Source: Terriglobus roseus DSM 18391 (GTDB taxonomy: Bacteria; Acidobacteriota; Terriglobia; Terriglobales; Acidobacteriaceae). From it: a stretch of 64,000 bases of DNA. Shown here one piece after another: positions 10,896 to 18,632 of this stretch (the stretch's first letter is position 1; each line of letters begins with the position of its first letter). Where the stretch lies: positions 2,728,001 through 2,792,000 of the forward strand of contig NC_018014.1 of NCBI RefSeq assembly GCF_000265425.1, in the 5' to 3' direction. Under the pieces are notes generated by a model. It made no database searches. It was not told the origin of the DNA and saw only the letters and a program-made list of their open reading frames with translations. The translations under genes and the position numbers were made by a program.

Positions 10896-11537
10896 CTACT
10901 GCTGGCTGCTGCCCGGCGGCGTGGGGTTGTTCTCGCCGTACATCCACTTCTTGATGGTTCCGCTTATGCCGCGATCGCCATGCGGCTGGCCCTTCACGGT
11001 AGGAATCTCGCCCGTCTCTGCGAACTGCTTGAAGTGACGCAGATCTTCCGTCACAATCTGTCGCGGGCTGCGCTTGGCTGTCGCGGCGATCGCATTGCCG
11101 AGGGCGCCAGCGGGTACCTTACCCACCTGCACCAGCGTGACGCGTGTGCCCCGCGCTGTCTCTTCAAAGGTGACAACACCACTCTGCTTTACATCGTCGG
11201 TGATGGAGCGCCAGGCAATCTTCTTACCCGGGACGAGCTCTGTTACTTCCGAATCAAACTCAACGCGCTTGCCGTCGGCATCATCCGGATCACCCATAAC
11301 CCAATGACTTACACGCTCACTTACAGGATTTACAGAAACGACATACTCCTGCCACAGGGGAATAGAAACGATATCGCTCCACATGGCGAAGAGAGTCTGA
11401 GCGTCCTGACGGATGATCTGCACGGACCGGCCGATGATCTCCCCATCGTCGGTCTTATCGGCCGGAACAAAGTAGCGATTGCCGTCCTGCTGTGCCATGG
11501 GAAAGGTATAGTTCGGCGGATTCTGCGGAGTACTCAT
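10896..11537 (-). CDS. SRPBCC (START-like / polyketide cyclase-type) protein
   Basis: A 213-aa cytoplasmic protein without a signal peptide. The central 140 residues show the SRPBCC pattern: an IGRSVQIIRQDAQTLFAMWSD opening strand and helix, a W-rich VSHWVMGDP segment, VTELVPGKKIAWRS, and an alternating strand FEETARGTRVTLVQ. The C-terminal helix ends with HFKQFAETGEIPT. SRPBCC folds bind hydrophobic ligands or act as cyclases and dehydratases; no catalytic residues can be named. It is first in a two-gene operon with the zinc dehydrogenase. Confidence 0.7.
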   Translation of the reverse strand: MSTPQNPPNYTFPMAQQDGNRYFVPADKTDDGEIIGRSVQIIRQDAQTLFAMWSDIVSIPLWQEYVVSVNPVSERVSHWVMGDPDDADGKRVEFDSEVTELVPGKKIAWRSITDDVKQSGVVTFEETARGTRVTLVQVGKVPAGALGNAIAATAKRSPRQIVTEDLRHFKQFAETGEIPTVKGQPHGDRGISGTIKKWMYGENNPTPPGSSQQ

Positions 11538-11820
11538 GGTGGCCTCTGTCGTGGTGGCGTTACTGATTCTCTAGTTGTGATGGCACAACCGCGACTGTGA
11601 GCCACCCGCCGAGCGCCGCAAGCAGCACTTTCCGCACGTCATTTTCACCCGCAGCAACACGGCAGCGTCAGAAAGACACAACTGCCGCACTTTGTGTGAC
11701 TTATGTGCCTGATATCGCACATAAGTCGATCGACTCTAACCGCAAAAGCCGTCCATGGCGCAGCCGCGTCTCGGTGAATCTGATCCGTAAGGATTATCAG
11801 AACTAGTGAAGCTACAAACA
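11538..11820. other. Intergenic region, no supported gene
   Basis: About 280 bases upstream of the SRPBCC gene. A 69-codon frame at 11597-11806 has no recognisable motif, no clear ribosome-binding site and an Arg/Ser-rich composition typical of GC-rich spurious frames. The minus-strand promoter of the SRPBCC gene must lie here, but no strong boxes stand out. Confidence 0.4.
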
Positions 11821-11852
11821 AAATGGCAACGCGACGAATCGCGTTGCCATTT
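11821..11852 (-). terminator. Strong intrinsic terminator after the VWFA-type gene
   Basis: A perfect 14-base-pair stem (AAATGGCAACGCGA and its complement) closes a four-base loop. On the minus strand the stem is followed by TTTTGTTTG, 20 bases after the stop of the VWFA-type gene. Confidence 0.88.
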
Positions 11853-11871
11853 GCAACTATGCTTTTGAGGC

Positions 11872-12810
11872 CTATCTGGCGCCGGCTGCGCCTGCCAGTT
11901 GCTGTGCGCGTAGCTTGACGCCCTTGGTGTTGGAGCTGACCTTTACGCGCTGCAGTTTGGTGGAGCCGGTTTGAAAGGTAACCAGATAGCTCTCACGCAG
12001 CTCAGAGTCGAACTTTCGGAAGTATGGCTCAAGCGAGACCGGGTTGATAGTGCCGCCGTTGAGTGATTCGCCACCTGTGCCTTCGGCAGTCTGGCTCAGA
12101 TAGCTCTGCCCGCTGAAGCTGGCGAGATTGCCATTCACCTCGCGACGGCCGTAATAGATCGAATAAACGGGCACGCCGGCACGCTGGGCGTCCGTAATGG
12201 CCTGCGCGACGTAGGGGCTGTCCTGATTCATTGGGCTCACCGATCCGTTGTAGCGATCGATGCCGCTGGTGATCATTAGGACCACTCGCGCGACGCCCGG
12301 ATGTACGGGCCACTTCTTCACCAGATCCTGGAGGCAGAAGTATGGGCTGCCGTCGACGCCTGCCATGGAGATGGGGAGACGGATGGCCTTGAGCTCCTGC
12401 TCAGCCTCCGTGCTGAAGCCCTGGGGAAAATTAACGCCACCATTGCGCATATAGCCAACGCCGACCGCGGTGGTGGGCGAAACGGTGTTCTTCACAAACG
12501 ATTCCACTTCATGAAGCTGGATGCCAAAGTTCGAGCGCAGGCCGTCGTCGATCAGCAGCGCGACCTCGGTGCGCACACCGGGCTTGTTCCCAACGCTAAG
12601 CGCTTGCAGAGAGCTGACAGGCACTGTCTTGCCGTTGAACTCCAGCTTGAGATCGGAAGGCTGCAACGTGGGCGCGCCGCCCTTGCTCTCCGCACGCACG
12701 ATGATGCTGACAGGCTTTGGGCCTTCCGTGTATGCATCCGAACGCTGCGCGTTCATGCTGAGTGTGGTGCAGCAGACTAGACCTGCAGTGATTGCCATGG
12801 AACGGAACAT
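11872..12810 (-). CDS. Exported VWFA-related acidobacterial protein
   Basis: A 312-aa protein with a signal peptide (start taken at 12810, FRSMAITAGLVCCTT; the ATG at 12837 adds nine residues that weaken it). The order of elements matches the VWFA-related acidobacterial family: an N-terminal strand-rich segment (VSIIVRAESKG, LKLEFNGKTVPV), then a von Willebrand A-like fold with TEVALLIDDG, a VLMITSGIDRYN segment and VPVYSIYYG. The usual DxSxS metal-binding motif appears as DDGLRS, so the MIDAS site looks degenerate. Function unknown; such proteins are periplasmic or surface-associated. Confidence 0.75.
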   Translation of the reverse strand: MFRSMAITAGLVCCTTLSMNAQRSDAYTEGPKPVSIIVRAESKGGAPTLQPSDLKLEFNGKTVPVSSLQALSVGNKPGVRTEVALLIDDGLRSNFGIQLHEVESFVKNTVSPTTAVGVGYMRNGGVNFPQGFSTEAEQELKAIRLPISMAGVDGSPYFCLQDLVKKWPVHPGVARVVLMITSGIDRYNGSVSPMNQDSPYVAQAITDAQRAGVPVYSIYYGRREVNGNLASFSGQSYLSQTAEGTGGESLNGGTINPVSLEPYFRKFDSELRESYLVTFQTGSTKLQRVKVSSNTKGVKLRAQQLAGAAGAR

Positions 12811-12900
12811 AGCGAACTCCTTGAAAGCCGCTGACATGGCTCTCTAGATAAGACGCCGTCCATGAATTTTGGATCGATATTTCTACACGCCAATACGGCA

Positions 12901-12938
12901 TGCTGCCCGGTAAGCCTACTTCGGCTCTCCGGGCAGCA
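12901..12938 (-). terminator. Hairpin after the TonB-dependent receptor gene
   Basis: A perfect 10-base-pair stem TGCTGCCCGG / CCGGGCAGCA encloses an inner AGCC/GGCT stem. It lies six bases after the receptor stop on the minus strand. The downstream T-tract is weak, so it may be Rho-assisted or only an RNA-stabilising 3' end. Confidence 0.6.
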
Positions 12939-12943
12939 CTGGA

Positions 12944-15385
12944 TTATTCCGCTGGAAAGCGAACCTTCAGGCCAACACGCACCGTCAGCGGAAGGCCTGG
13001 ATAGCCAAACGCGCCAATGTGCTGGTTGTTCAGCAGATTCTCAGCCTGCGTAAACACACCGATCGACGGCCGCCACTGGTAGGTGACGCTGGCGTCCAGC
13101 TTCGTAAAGCCATAGGCCAGGTTACGGTTCGGCAGCAGCATCGAGTTATCGAAGGTAGAGCTAGAGAACGCATCGATAAACGTCGAATCATCCGACCGCG
13201 AGGACATAGCCCCCTTCAGCGCAGCACCAAACTTGTTGCCCGTGTACTGCACGACGAAGAAGCCCGTGTTCGGCGCGCGCCGGAACGGACGCTGACCCAC
13301 CAGCGGCGAACTGACACCGATGGCAACGCCCGCATACTTGGGGTTTACGGTCGCCGCACCACCAAGCGCCTGCAACGCATCGGTTGAGAAGGACTGCTTC
13401 ACCGAAGCATCCAGGTACGTGTAGCCTGCACGAACAAACAGGCGATGCGTCATCTGGTACTGCAGCTCCGCTTCGATGCCCTGCCCCTGTGTCGACAGAG
13501 AGTTCAGATAAAAGCCATACAGCGCCTGCGGCAGCGTCTGGTTGAAGTACTGGTTGTACAGCGACGTCGACACATACTCGATGCCGCGGCCGTACGTACT
13601 GTGAAAGTAAGTGAGGTGCAGAATCGCACGGTCGCTATAGATGTTCTGACTTACGCCACCTTCGTAAGTACGGCTGCGCTGTGCGCCAATGGGACTGACA
13701 CGGAACTTTGCAATATCCGCCGTATCGTTGATGCCTTGCAGCGCGGCATACAGCGATGAGAGCTGCGTCGACAGGTTCGGCTCCTGCACGCCCTTGGCAA
13801 AGTTCACACGCAGACGCGTGCCATGGAACCAGCCGGTACCAGGCTGAATGGCATAGTAAGCAAGCCCAAGCTGCGGCTGGCCCTCAGTGCCATACAGCGA
13901 GTTGCGCTGGATCGCACCGCCCAGTGTATAGAAGACTCGGTGACCCACGCTTCCCTGCATCTGCAACGTGTAATCGTAGTTGCTGCGGCCAACCTGCTGA
14001 TTGGTGCCGAACAGCGGATACCGATACGAGCCACGCTCATCCTGAAAGCGGAAACCACCAATGACCGTAAGGTGTTCGTTGACCTTGTAGTCCGTCCGGT
14101 AGTCAAGTCCATCGCGGTTCGAGACCAGTTCATAGCGCGTTGGGAACGGATCGTAACCAACGACGGCGCTGCCCGTTGCAGACGTGCCATTCGCGCCGCG
14201 AATCGTCACAACCTTGCCGTAGTAAGTGCCGAAGCCATCCGGTGTGCCGTTGCTGGCAAACTGCTGCGACTGCTCGCGCTTGCGTGCGCCAATGTAGCGG
14301 AAGCTGTTATGCCAGCCGCTTCGACGCGTGTCGTCGATGACGCCGGACATGTACGTGTTCTGATCGCCCTGCTTACCCACCTGCGTCAGGCCCTGGAAGT
14401 CATAGGGGCCCGGCAGTCCCGTTGCAGACACACCATTGCGAACTGTGCCGCGGATGCTGGTAGTGCCCGTGAAGCTATAGCCCAGGTTCGCAGCAGACGT
14501 CGCGGAATGATAGCGGTCATTGGCCAGCGCGTTGGAGGTATCGAAGCGCGAGAAGGCCGTGTAGTAATCCGCCTTGCCGTACGTACCGGAGAGCGTCGCT
14601 TCATTGCGCCAGGTGTGTAAGTTTCCCGCGTCACCAGAGTAAGTAAGCACCGGCCGAATCGCCGTGCCGTGCGGTGTTTCAAAGCGCACCACACCCGCGC
14701 GCGCATCCGTACCGTAGAGCACGCTATCCGGTCCGCGATGTGACTCCAACGCGCGCACTGCCGTGGAAGATACGGTGCCAAAGTCAAAGACACCGCCCAC
14801 GTCGTTCGCGGGTACATCGTCGATCAGGACCTTGTTCGCGTCCGAGTTGCCGCCACGCACAAACAGCGACGTCGCACCACCGTACTGGCCGGTCTGTACC
14901 ATCGATACGCCTGGCTGCAGACGCAGTTCCTGCGTCACGTCGACACGCGTGCTCAGGTCCTGCATCGGAATAATCGTGACGCTACCGCTCGTCTGCGCGA
15001 TCGCCGTGGGTACGCCCGTGGCCGTCACCGTGACTTCACTGCGGACGGGATTGATCGTCATTTGCAGATCGCGTGAGACCACGTCCAGCGACCGGCCATA
15101 GAAAGGCTCGCTGACCTGCACGGCAAAGGCCTGTGCGTTTGCCAGCAGCAAGAAGCGTCCGTCTTCCGTAGAGCGAATTTCGTACGAACCATCCGGCAGT
15201 GTGACGGTCGATGCCACAACCTGCGTGCCCTTGATTAACTGCACGCGTGCCGATGGAATGGCCCGGCCCAGCGGATCGCGCACGCTGCCGCGAATGATGA
15301 CGGCGTGTGCCGTAAGTGTAGTGGTGGACAAGACTGCGGCGAGCCACACGCATGTGCGCGCGCGTCGCCTGGGGATGCAATACAT
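12944..15385 (-). CDS. TonB-dependent outer-membrane receptor, BtuB-like cobalamin transporter
   Basis: An 813-aa outer-membrane receptor. After a signal peptide (cleavage near TAHA) comes a CarboxypepD-regulatory-like domain (about residues 28-108, with DPLGRAIPSARV and GSYEIRS), then the plug (SVTIIPMQDLSTR, GVSMVQTGQYGG, LFVRGGNSDANKVLIDDVP, ESHRGPDSVLYG) and a beta barrel to a C-terminal aromatic-type end (VRVGLKVRFPAE). The plug matches BtuB. Cobalamin is inferred mainly from the B12 riboswitch just upstream. An AGGAG site lies seven bases before the ATG. The extra N-terminal domain makes it some 200 residues longer than E. coli BtuB, usual for acidobacterial receptors. No btuCDF or tonB gene is present nearby. 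Confidence 0.85.
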   Translation of the reverse strand: MYCIPRRRARTCVWLAAVLSTTTLTAHAVIIRGSVRDPLGRAIPSARVQLIKGTQVVASTVTLPDGSYEIRSTEDGRFLLLANAQAFAVQVSEPFYGRSLDVVSRDLQMTINPVRSEVTVTATGVPTAIAQTSGSVTIIPMQDLSTRVDVTQELRLQPGVSMVQTGQYGGATSLFVRGGNSDANKVLIDDVPANDVGGVFDFGTVSSTAVRALESHRGPDSVLYGTDARAGVVRFETPHGTAIRPVLTYSGDAGNLHTWRNEATLSGTYGKADYYTAFSRFDTSNALANDRYHSATSAANLGYSFTGTTSIRGTVRNGVSATGLPGPYDFQGLTQVGKQGDQNTYMSGVIDDTRRSGWHNSFRYIGARKREQSQQFASNGTPDGFGTYYGKVVTIRGANGTSATGSAVVGYDPFPTRYELVSNRDGLDYRTDYKVNEHLTVIGGFRFQDERGSYRYPLFGTNQQVGRSNYDYTLQMQGSVGHRVFYTLGGAIQRNSLYGTEGQPQLGLAYYAIQPGTGWFHGTRLRVNFAKGVQEPNLSTQLSSLYAALQGINDTADIAKFRVSPIGAQRSRTYEGGVSQNIYSDRAILHLTYFHSTYGRGIEYVSTSLYNQYFNQTLPQALYGFYLNSLSTQGQGIEAELQYQMTHRLFVRAGYTYLDASVKQSFSTDALQALGGAATVNPKYAGVAIGVSSPLVGQRPFRRAPNTGFFVVQYTGNKFGAALKGAMSSRSDDSTFIDAFSSSTFDNSMLLPNRNLAYGFTKLDASVTYQWRPSIGVFTQAENLLNNQHIGAFGYPGLPLTVRVGLKVRFPAE

Positions 15386-15396
15386 TTGAATCTCCT

Positions 15397-15415
15397 ACGC
15401 TCCCCCTCGGGGCGT
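15397..15415 (-). promoter_or_regulatory. Expression-platform hairpin at the receptor ribosome-binding site
   Basis: Immediately after the cobalamin aptamer, ACGC-CCC pairs with GGG-GCGT in a short hairpin abutting the AGGAG at 15392-15396. No U-tract follows, so the switch probably controls translation initiation rather than termination. This is inference from position. Confidence 0.5.
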
Positions 15416-15417
15416 GG

Positions 15418-15625
15418 TTTGCTGTCAGCACCGGAATCGGTCTCCTGACTTACGCGCTTGCGCAGGGCCTCGGTAATGCCACGCACCTCGCCTTCCCGCT
15501 GTTCGCAGTGACGACCGGCGCCTCGAAGCTCCGCGTCTCCTCAATGCATCGGAGGAGCGCGATTACAGTTGCGGGGCAGTGGCGGAATCTCACCGCGCTT
15601 CCCATTGCATTCCAATGCAGTTGGC
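15418..15625 (-). promoter_or_regulatory. Cobalamin (B12) riboswitch
   Basis: On the minus strand the leader contains the conserved blocks of the cobalamin aptamer in order: GGGAAGC, GGTGAGATTCCGCCACTG, CCCGCAACTGTAA (the B12 box core), a variable arm, then GTAAGTCAGGAGACCG and the closing GGTGCTGACAGC. It sits directly upstream of the BtuB-like receptor, in the same orientation. Bound cobalamin is expected to switch off expression. Confidence 0.95.
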
Positions 15626-15701
15626 GTGAATGTCGAACAGTGCGCCGAAGCGCAGTCTGTCAATGGAGTGTGAACCTCCAGTCTACGCGCCACCGGACGC
15701 A

Positions 15702-16751
15702 TTAGGCCGCTGTATGTGCCTCTATCGCAACATTTGCCAGGATCGCCGATGCACGCAGGCAGGCGGTTTGATCCACATCGCGATGCGTCACCAGGCGCAC
15801 GCTGTGGGCGCTCAGGGCACTGGCAAGTACGCCGTTTTGCTTGAGCGCTGCGACATATGCAGGCGCGTCAAAGGCAGTGGTGAAGATCACGATGTTCGTC
15901 TCAACATCTGCTGGATCAATCGTGATGCCTTCGATCTTCGCCAAGGCCTCTGCCAGCAGCCTCGCCGTGGCGTGATCCTCGTGCAGACGCTTCGGCATCT
16001 CTTCCAGCGCGATCAAGCCCGCCGCGGCCAGAATGCCCGCCTGCCGCATGCCACCACCCAGCGCCTTGCGGACCATGCGGGCTTCCCGGATGAATTCCGC
16101 AGTGCCAACCAGGAGCGATCCCACCGGCGCGCACAGGCCCTTCGACAGGCAAAAGTTCACCGAGTCATAGCCCTCCGTCAGCGTGGCAACGTCGGTCTTC
16201 AGAGCGGTCGCGGCGTTAAACACTCGCGCACCATCCAGGTGAATGGGCAAGCCGCGGCTGTGCGCGCCATTCCGCAACTCGCGCATGACGGCCAGCGGCG
16301 TCACCGTGCCGCCTGCCATGTTGTGCGTGTTCTCTACCCAGACCAGGCCGGTCTGTGCCTTGTAGTAAAGACCGGATGTCGCCAGAGCCGGCTCGATATC
16401 CTTCCAGCGCAGAACACCGCGCTGCCCGGCGACCGTACGCAACTGGCAGCCGCTGAACATTGCGGCCATGCCCATCTCCCAGTCCATCACATGCGCCCGC
16501 GACTCGCAGACAACTTCCCTCCCGGGCTGCGTGTGCAGACGCAGTGCGATCTGATTGCCCATCGATCCGGTCGGCACAAAGATAGAAGCCTCACGGCCAA
16601 AGAGCTCAGCAGCGCGCGCCTCCAGCTTGTTGATCGTCGGGTCCTCGCTGTAGACGTCATCCCCCACCTCAGCGTTGGCCATGGCAGAACGCATCTCGGG
16701 CGTGGGTTTTGTTACGGTGTCGCTGCGAAGGTCGATGATGTTCTCAGGCAC
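15702..16751 (-). CDS. ltaE: Low-specificity L-threonine aldolase
   Basis: A 349-aa PLP enzyme that cleaves L-threonine or L-allo-threonine to glycine and acetaldehyde. Family signatures: N-terminal [24 protein letters not shown], the LHLDGAR-like [10 protein letters not shown] segment with the PLP-binding Asp, and the Schiff-base Lys204 in [12 protein letters not shown]. Length is normal. Its ATG overlaps the end of the upstream small gene by eight bases, so translation is probably coupled. Its PLP could come from the PdxS/PdxT pathway encoded later in the window. Confidence 0.93.
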   Translation of the reverse strand: MPENIIDLRSDTVTKPTPEMRSAMANAEVGDDVYSEDPTINKLEARAAELFGREASIFVPTGSMGNQIALRLHTQPGREVVCESRAHVMDWEMGMAAMFSGCQLRTVAGQRGVLRWKDIEPALATSGLYYKAQTGLVWVENTHNMAGGTVTPLAVMRELRNGAHSRGLPIHLDGARVFNAATALKTDVATLTEGYDSVNFCLSKGLCAPVGSLLVGTAEFIREARMVRKALGGGMRQAGILAAAGLIALEEMPKRLHEDHATARLLAEALAKIEGITIDPADVETNIVIFTTAFDAPAYVAALKQNGVLASALSAHSVRLVTHRDVDQTACLRASAILANVAIEAHTAA

Positions 16752-17145
16752 GTTTCAGTTCTCCAGGTTCCGGCAAGCGCAGCAAAGGCTTGAAATCAAC
16801 TCGCCAAATATCCAACTCGAACAGGTCGCCATCCTGATCGACGTTAAGCGAAATCTCGAGCCCCATGCCGTCTTCGTCCCTTGCACGCACGGCGATCAAT
16901 TCGTGATCCATCTTCCGAGGCCCGAGCCCCGTAAAACGAAGGCTACCCATGCCGCCGTCCTTCATGAACTCGACACGAGCGTCAGCCAAATGATCCCGCA
17001 GCGATGCGCCGTCCGGCAGCATTTCGAGCATCGCTGTGATCAGCGCTGATTCGCGTGGAGTGAGGGCTCGCGCACCCGGGCTAACGTACGGTGATGCGTC
17101 CCACGTGGATGTTGCCGTCGTCGAATCTAAAGGCTCGAAACTCAA
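16744..17145 (-). CDS. Small conserved protein, possible DUF6984-type immunity protein
   Basis: A 133-aa protein with [13 protein letters not shown], then [24 protein letters not shown] and [11 protein letters not shown] segments, a pattern I associate with a DUF6984-type family (from memory, not searched). The TTG start at 17145 has AGAGGAG six bases upstream. It overlaps the 3' end of a short frame that looks like the C-terminus of a polymorphic toxin, an arrangement typical of toxin-immunity pairs, and runs eight bases into ltaE. No membrane or signal segment. Immunity function is inference from context only. Confidence 0.6.
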   Translation of the reverse strand: MSFEPLDSTTATSTWDASPYVSPGARALTPRESALITAMLEMLPDGASLRDHLADARVEFMKDGGMGSLRFTGLGPRKMDHELIAVRARDEDGMGLEISLNVDQDGDLFELDIWRVDFKPLLRLPEPGELKRA

Positions 17146-17320
17146 GGTGCACTCCTCTCACATGAACTTCTCCCGTATAGGGTCCGGCCATGAGTCGGTC
17201 CTGCAAGAGCTGCAGATGCTTCGTGATCTCCTGCTCAACGTCGCTTTGTGTCAGTCCTGCCGCATAGGTGTGACGGAAGGTATGTGAGAGCTGATTGGCA
17301 TTCCGTCCGAACTCGATCAA
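17081..17320 (-). pseudogene. Toxin C-terminal domain remnant (possible)
   Basis: A 79-codon frame with the sequence pattern of a small polymorphic-toxin C-terminal domain: GRNANQLSHTFRHTYAAGL, then a helix, then [21 protein letters not shown]. There is no ATG or GTG, only a TTG with no ribosome-binding site, and the frame opens right after the hemW stop codon in the same phase. This suggests that only the last part of a longer toxin gene survives, next to its putative immunity gene. Possibly spurious; the resemblance is from memory and not confirmed by search. Confidence 0.4.
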
Positions 17321-17347
17321 ATGGCGGTCATCCGCGATGACATGATT

Positions 17348-18544
17348 CTAAGCTGCTGGGATAGCGAGCAATTCTCCAAAAACACTGGATGAGAGGATGC
17401 GTCCGTTCTGAGTCAATCGGACGGATTCGCGGTCTACAGACATGAAGCCCGCGATAGCAAGCTCACGGGACCTCTCAACAAAGGCATCCACCCACGCAGC
17501 AGGGTAATCCCGCCGCAACGCGTCGATCGACACGCCCTCGCTCAAACGCAGCCCAAGGAAGATACTCTCCTCCCAGGCTTCAAGTGCATCCACCCGCTCC
17601 ACCTCCACGGCCTCGGCGGCGTCCATGTAACCGTCCAGGTCGTCGGCGTTCGCGAAGCGCACAGCCCCACCGGTCTCGGCGTCCAACAGCATGGAGTGCG
17701 CATCGAGTCCGAAACCGAGGTAGGGTGCCCGTGTCCAGTACTTCAGATTGTGCCGCGACGTATGGCCGGCTCGCGCAAAGTTCGAGATCTCGTACTGCGT
17801 CAGCCCTGCGCCGTTCAACGCTTCACAAGCCTGCGAATAAAGATCCGCAACCAGTGAGTCAGCAGGCGTCGCATTGGCGCCGTAACGGACACCCGGTCCG
17901 ATCAGCTCACGCCCAAGCCGCGAATCCTCATCGACCTCGAGCATGTAGACAGAAACGTGATCGACGCTACTCTCGATGGCCTGCTGCAACGACTCACTCC
18001 AGCTCGCGACCGTCTGGTGCGGCAGCCCGGCGATCAGATCCACGTTGAGATCCCGAACGCCCGCAGCACGCAGGCGTTCCAGCTCTGCCAGGCACGAAGC
18101 ACCCGTATGCGAGCGCCCAACAGCCCGCGACTCCGCATCGACGAAGCTCTGCACCCCCAGCGAGATGCGGTTCACACCACTCTTTAGCAGCGAGTCCAAC
18201 AGCGCATCGGAGATCTGACCCGGAGCGGCCTCTACGGTGATCTCGGCGTCCTGAAACACTTGAAACTGGTCACGAAGCGCACCAAAGAGCGCCGTCATCT
18301 GCTGTGGCTCCAGCAACGAAGGCGTACCCCCGCCAAGGAAGATCGAATCCACCGCGGATGGGACCGCAAGTCCATGCGGTGACGCGAAATCGCGCGCGGC
18401 GCCAATCTCTGCAATGACCCGATCCACGTAAGCGGCCATGCGCGCGGGCGGGTAAGCGTCTGAGGCGAAGTTGCAGAAGGTGCACTTGGCTTTGCAGAAC
18501 GGCACCGAAAGGTACAGTCCCAGCGTGTTGTCGACCGTGCCCAT
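17348..18544 (-). CDS. hemW: HemW-like radical SAM protein
   Basis: A 398-aa radical-SAM protein once annotated as oxygen-independent coproporphyrinogen oxidase. The iron-sulfur motif is C17-KAK-C21-TF-C24 after the typical YLSVPF strand, with FLGGGTPSLL, GVQSFVDAE and the HemW-type RHNLKYW...GLDAHS segment. HemW proteins are heme chaperones rather than true HemN enzymes. The start at 18544 is preferred because GGAG lies five bases upstream and the protein then begins directly with the first family strand; a longer frame reaches 18661 but would cross the divergent promoter and the ABC start. Confidence 0.87.
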   Translation of the reverse strand: MGTVDNTLGLYLSVPFCKAKCTFCNFASDAYPPARMAAYVDRVIAEIGAARDFASPHGLAVPSAVDSIFLGGGTPSLLEPQQMTALFGALRDQFQVFQDAEITVEAAPGQISDALLDSLLKSGVNRISLGVQSFVDAESRAVGRSHTGASCLAELERLRAAGVRDLNVDLIAGLPHQTVASWSESLQQAIESSVDHVSVYMLEVDEDSRLGRELIGPGVRYGANATPADSLVADLYSQACEALNGAGLTQYEISNFARAGHTSRHNLKYWTRAPYLGFGLDAHSMLLDAETGGAVRFANADDLDGYMDAAEAVEVERVDALEAWEESIFLGLRLSEGVSIDALRRDYPAAWVDAFVERSRELAIAGFMSVDRESVRLTQNGRILSSSVFGELLAIPAA

Positions 18545-18632
18545 GGCTCCATTTTCCCACGTTGGTGCTGGCCGCCCCATACGAAAGCTGCACCGGAGCG
18601 GCCCCGGCCCACATCTACAATGGGACAGACTC

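Noticed and set aside
11597-11806. 69-codon plus-strand frame upstream of the VWFA-type gene
   Set aside because: No motif, no ribosome-binding site, Arg/Ser-rich composition typical of chance frames in GC-rich DNA.
13823-14620. Long plus-strand frame inside the TonB receptor
   Set aside because: Shadow of the receptor gene in a GC-rich region; no start signal or motif.
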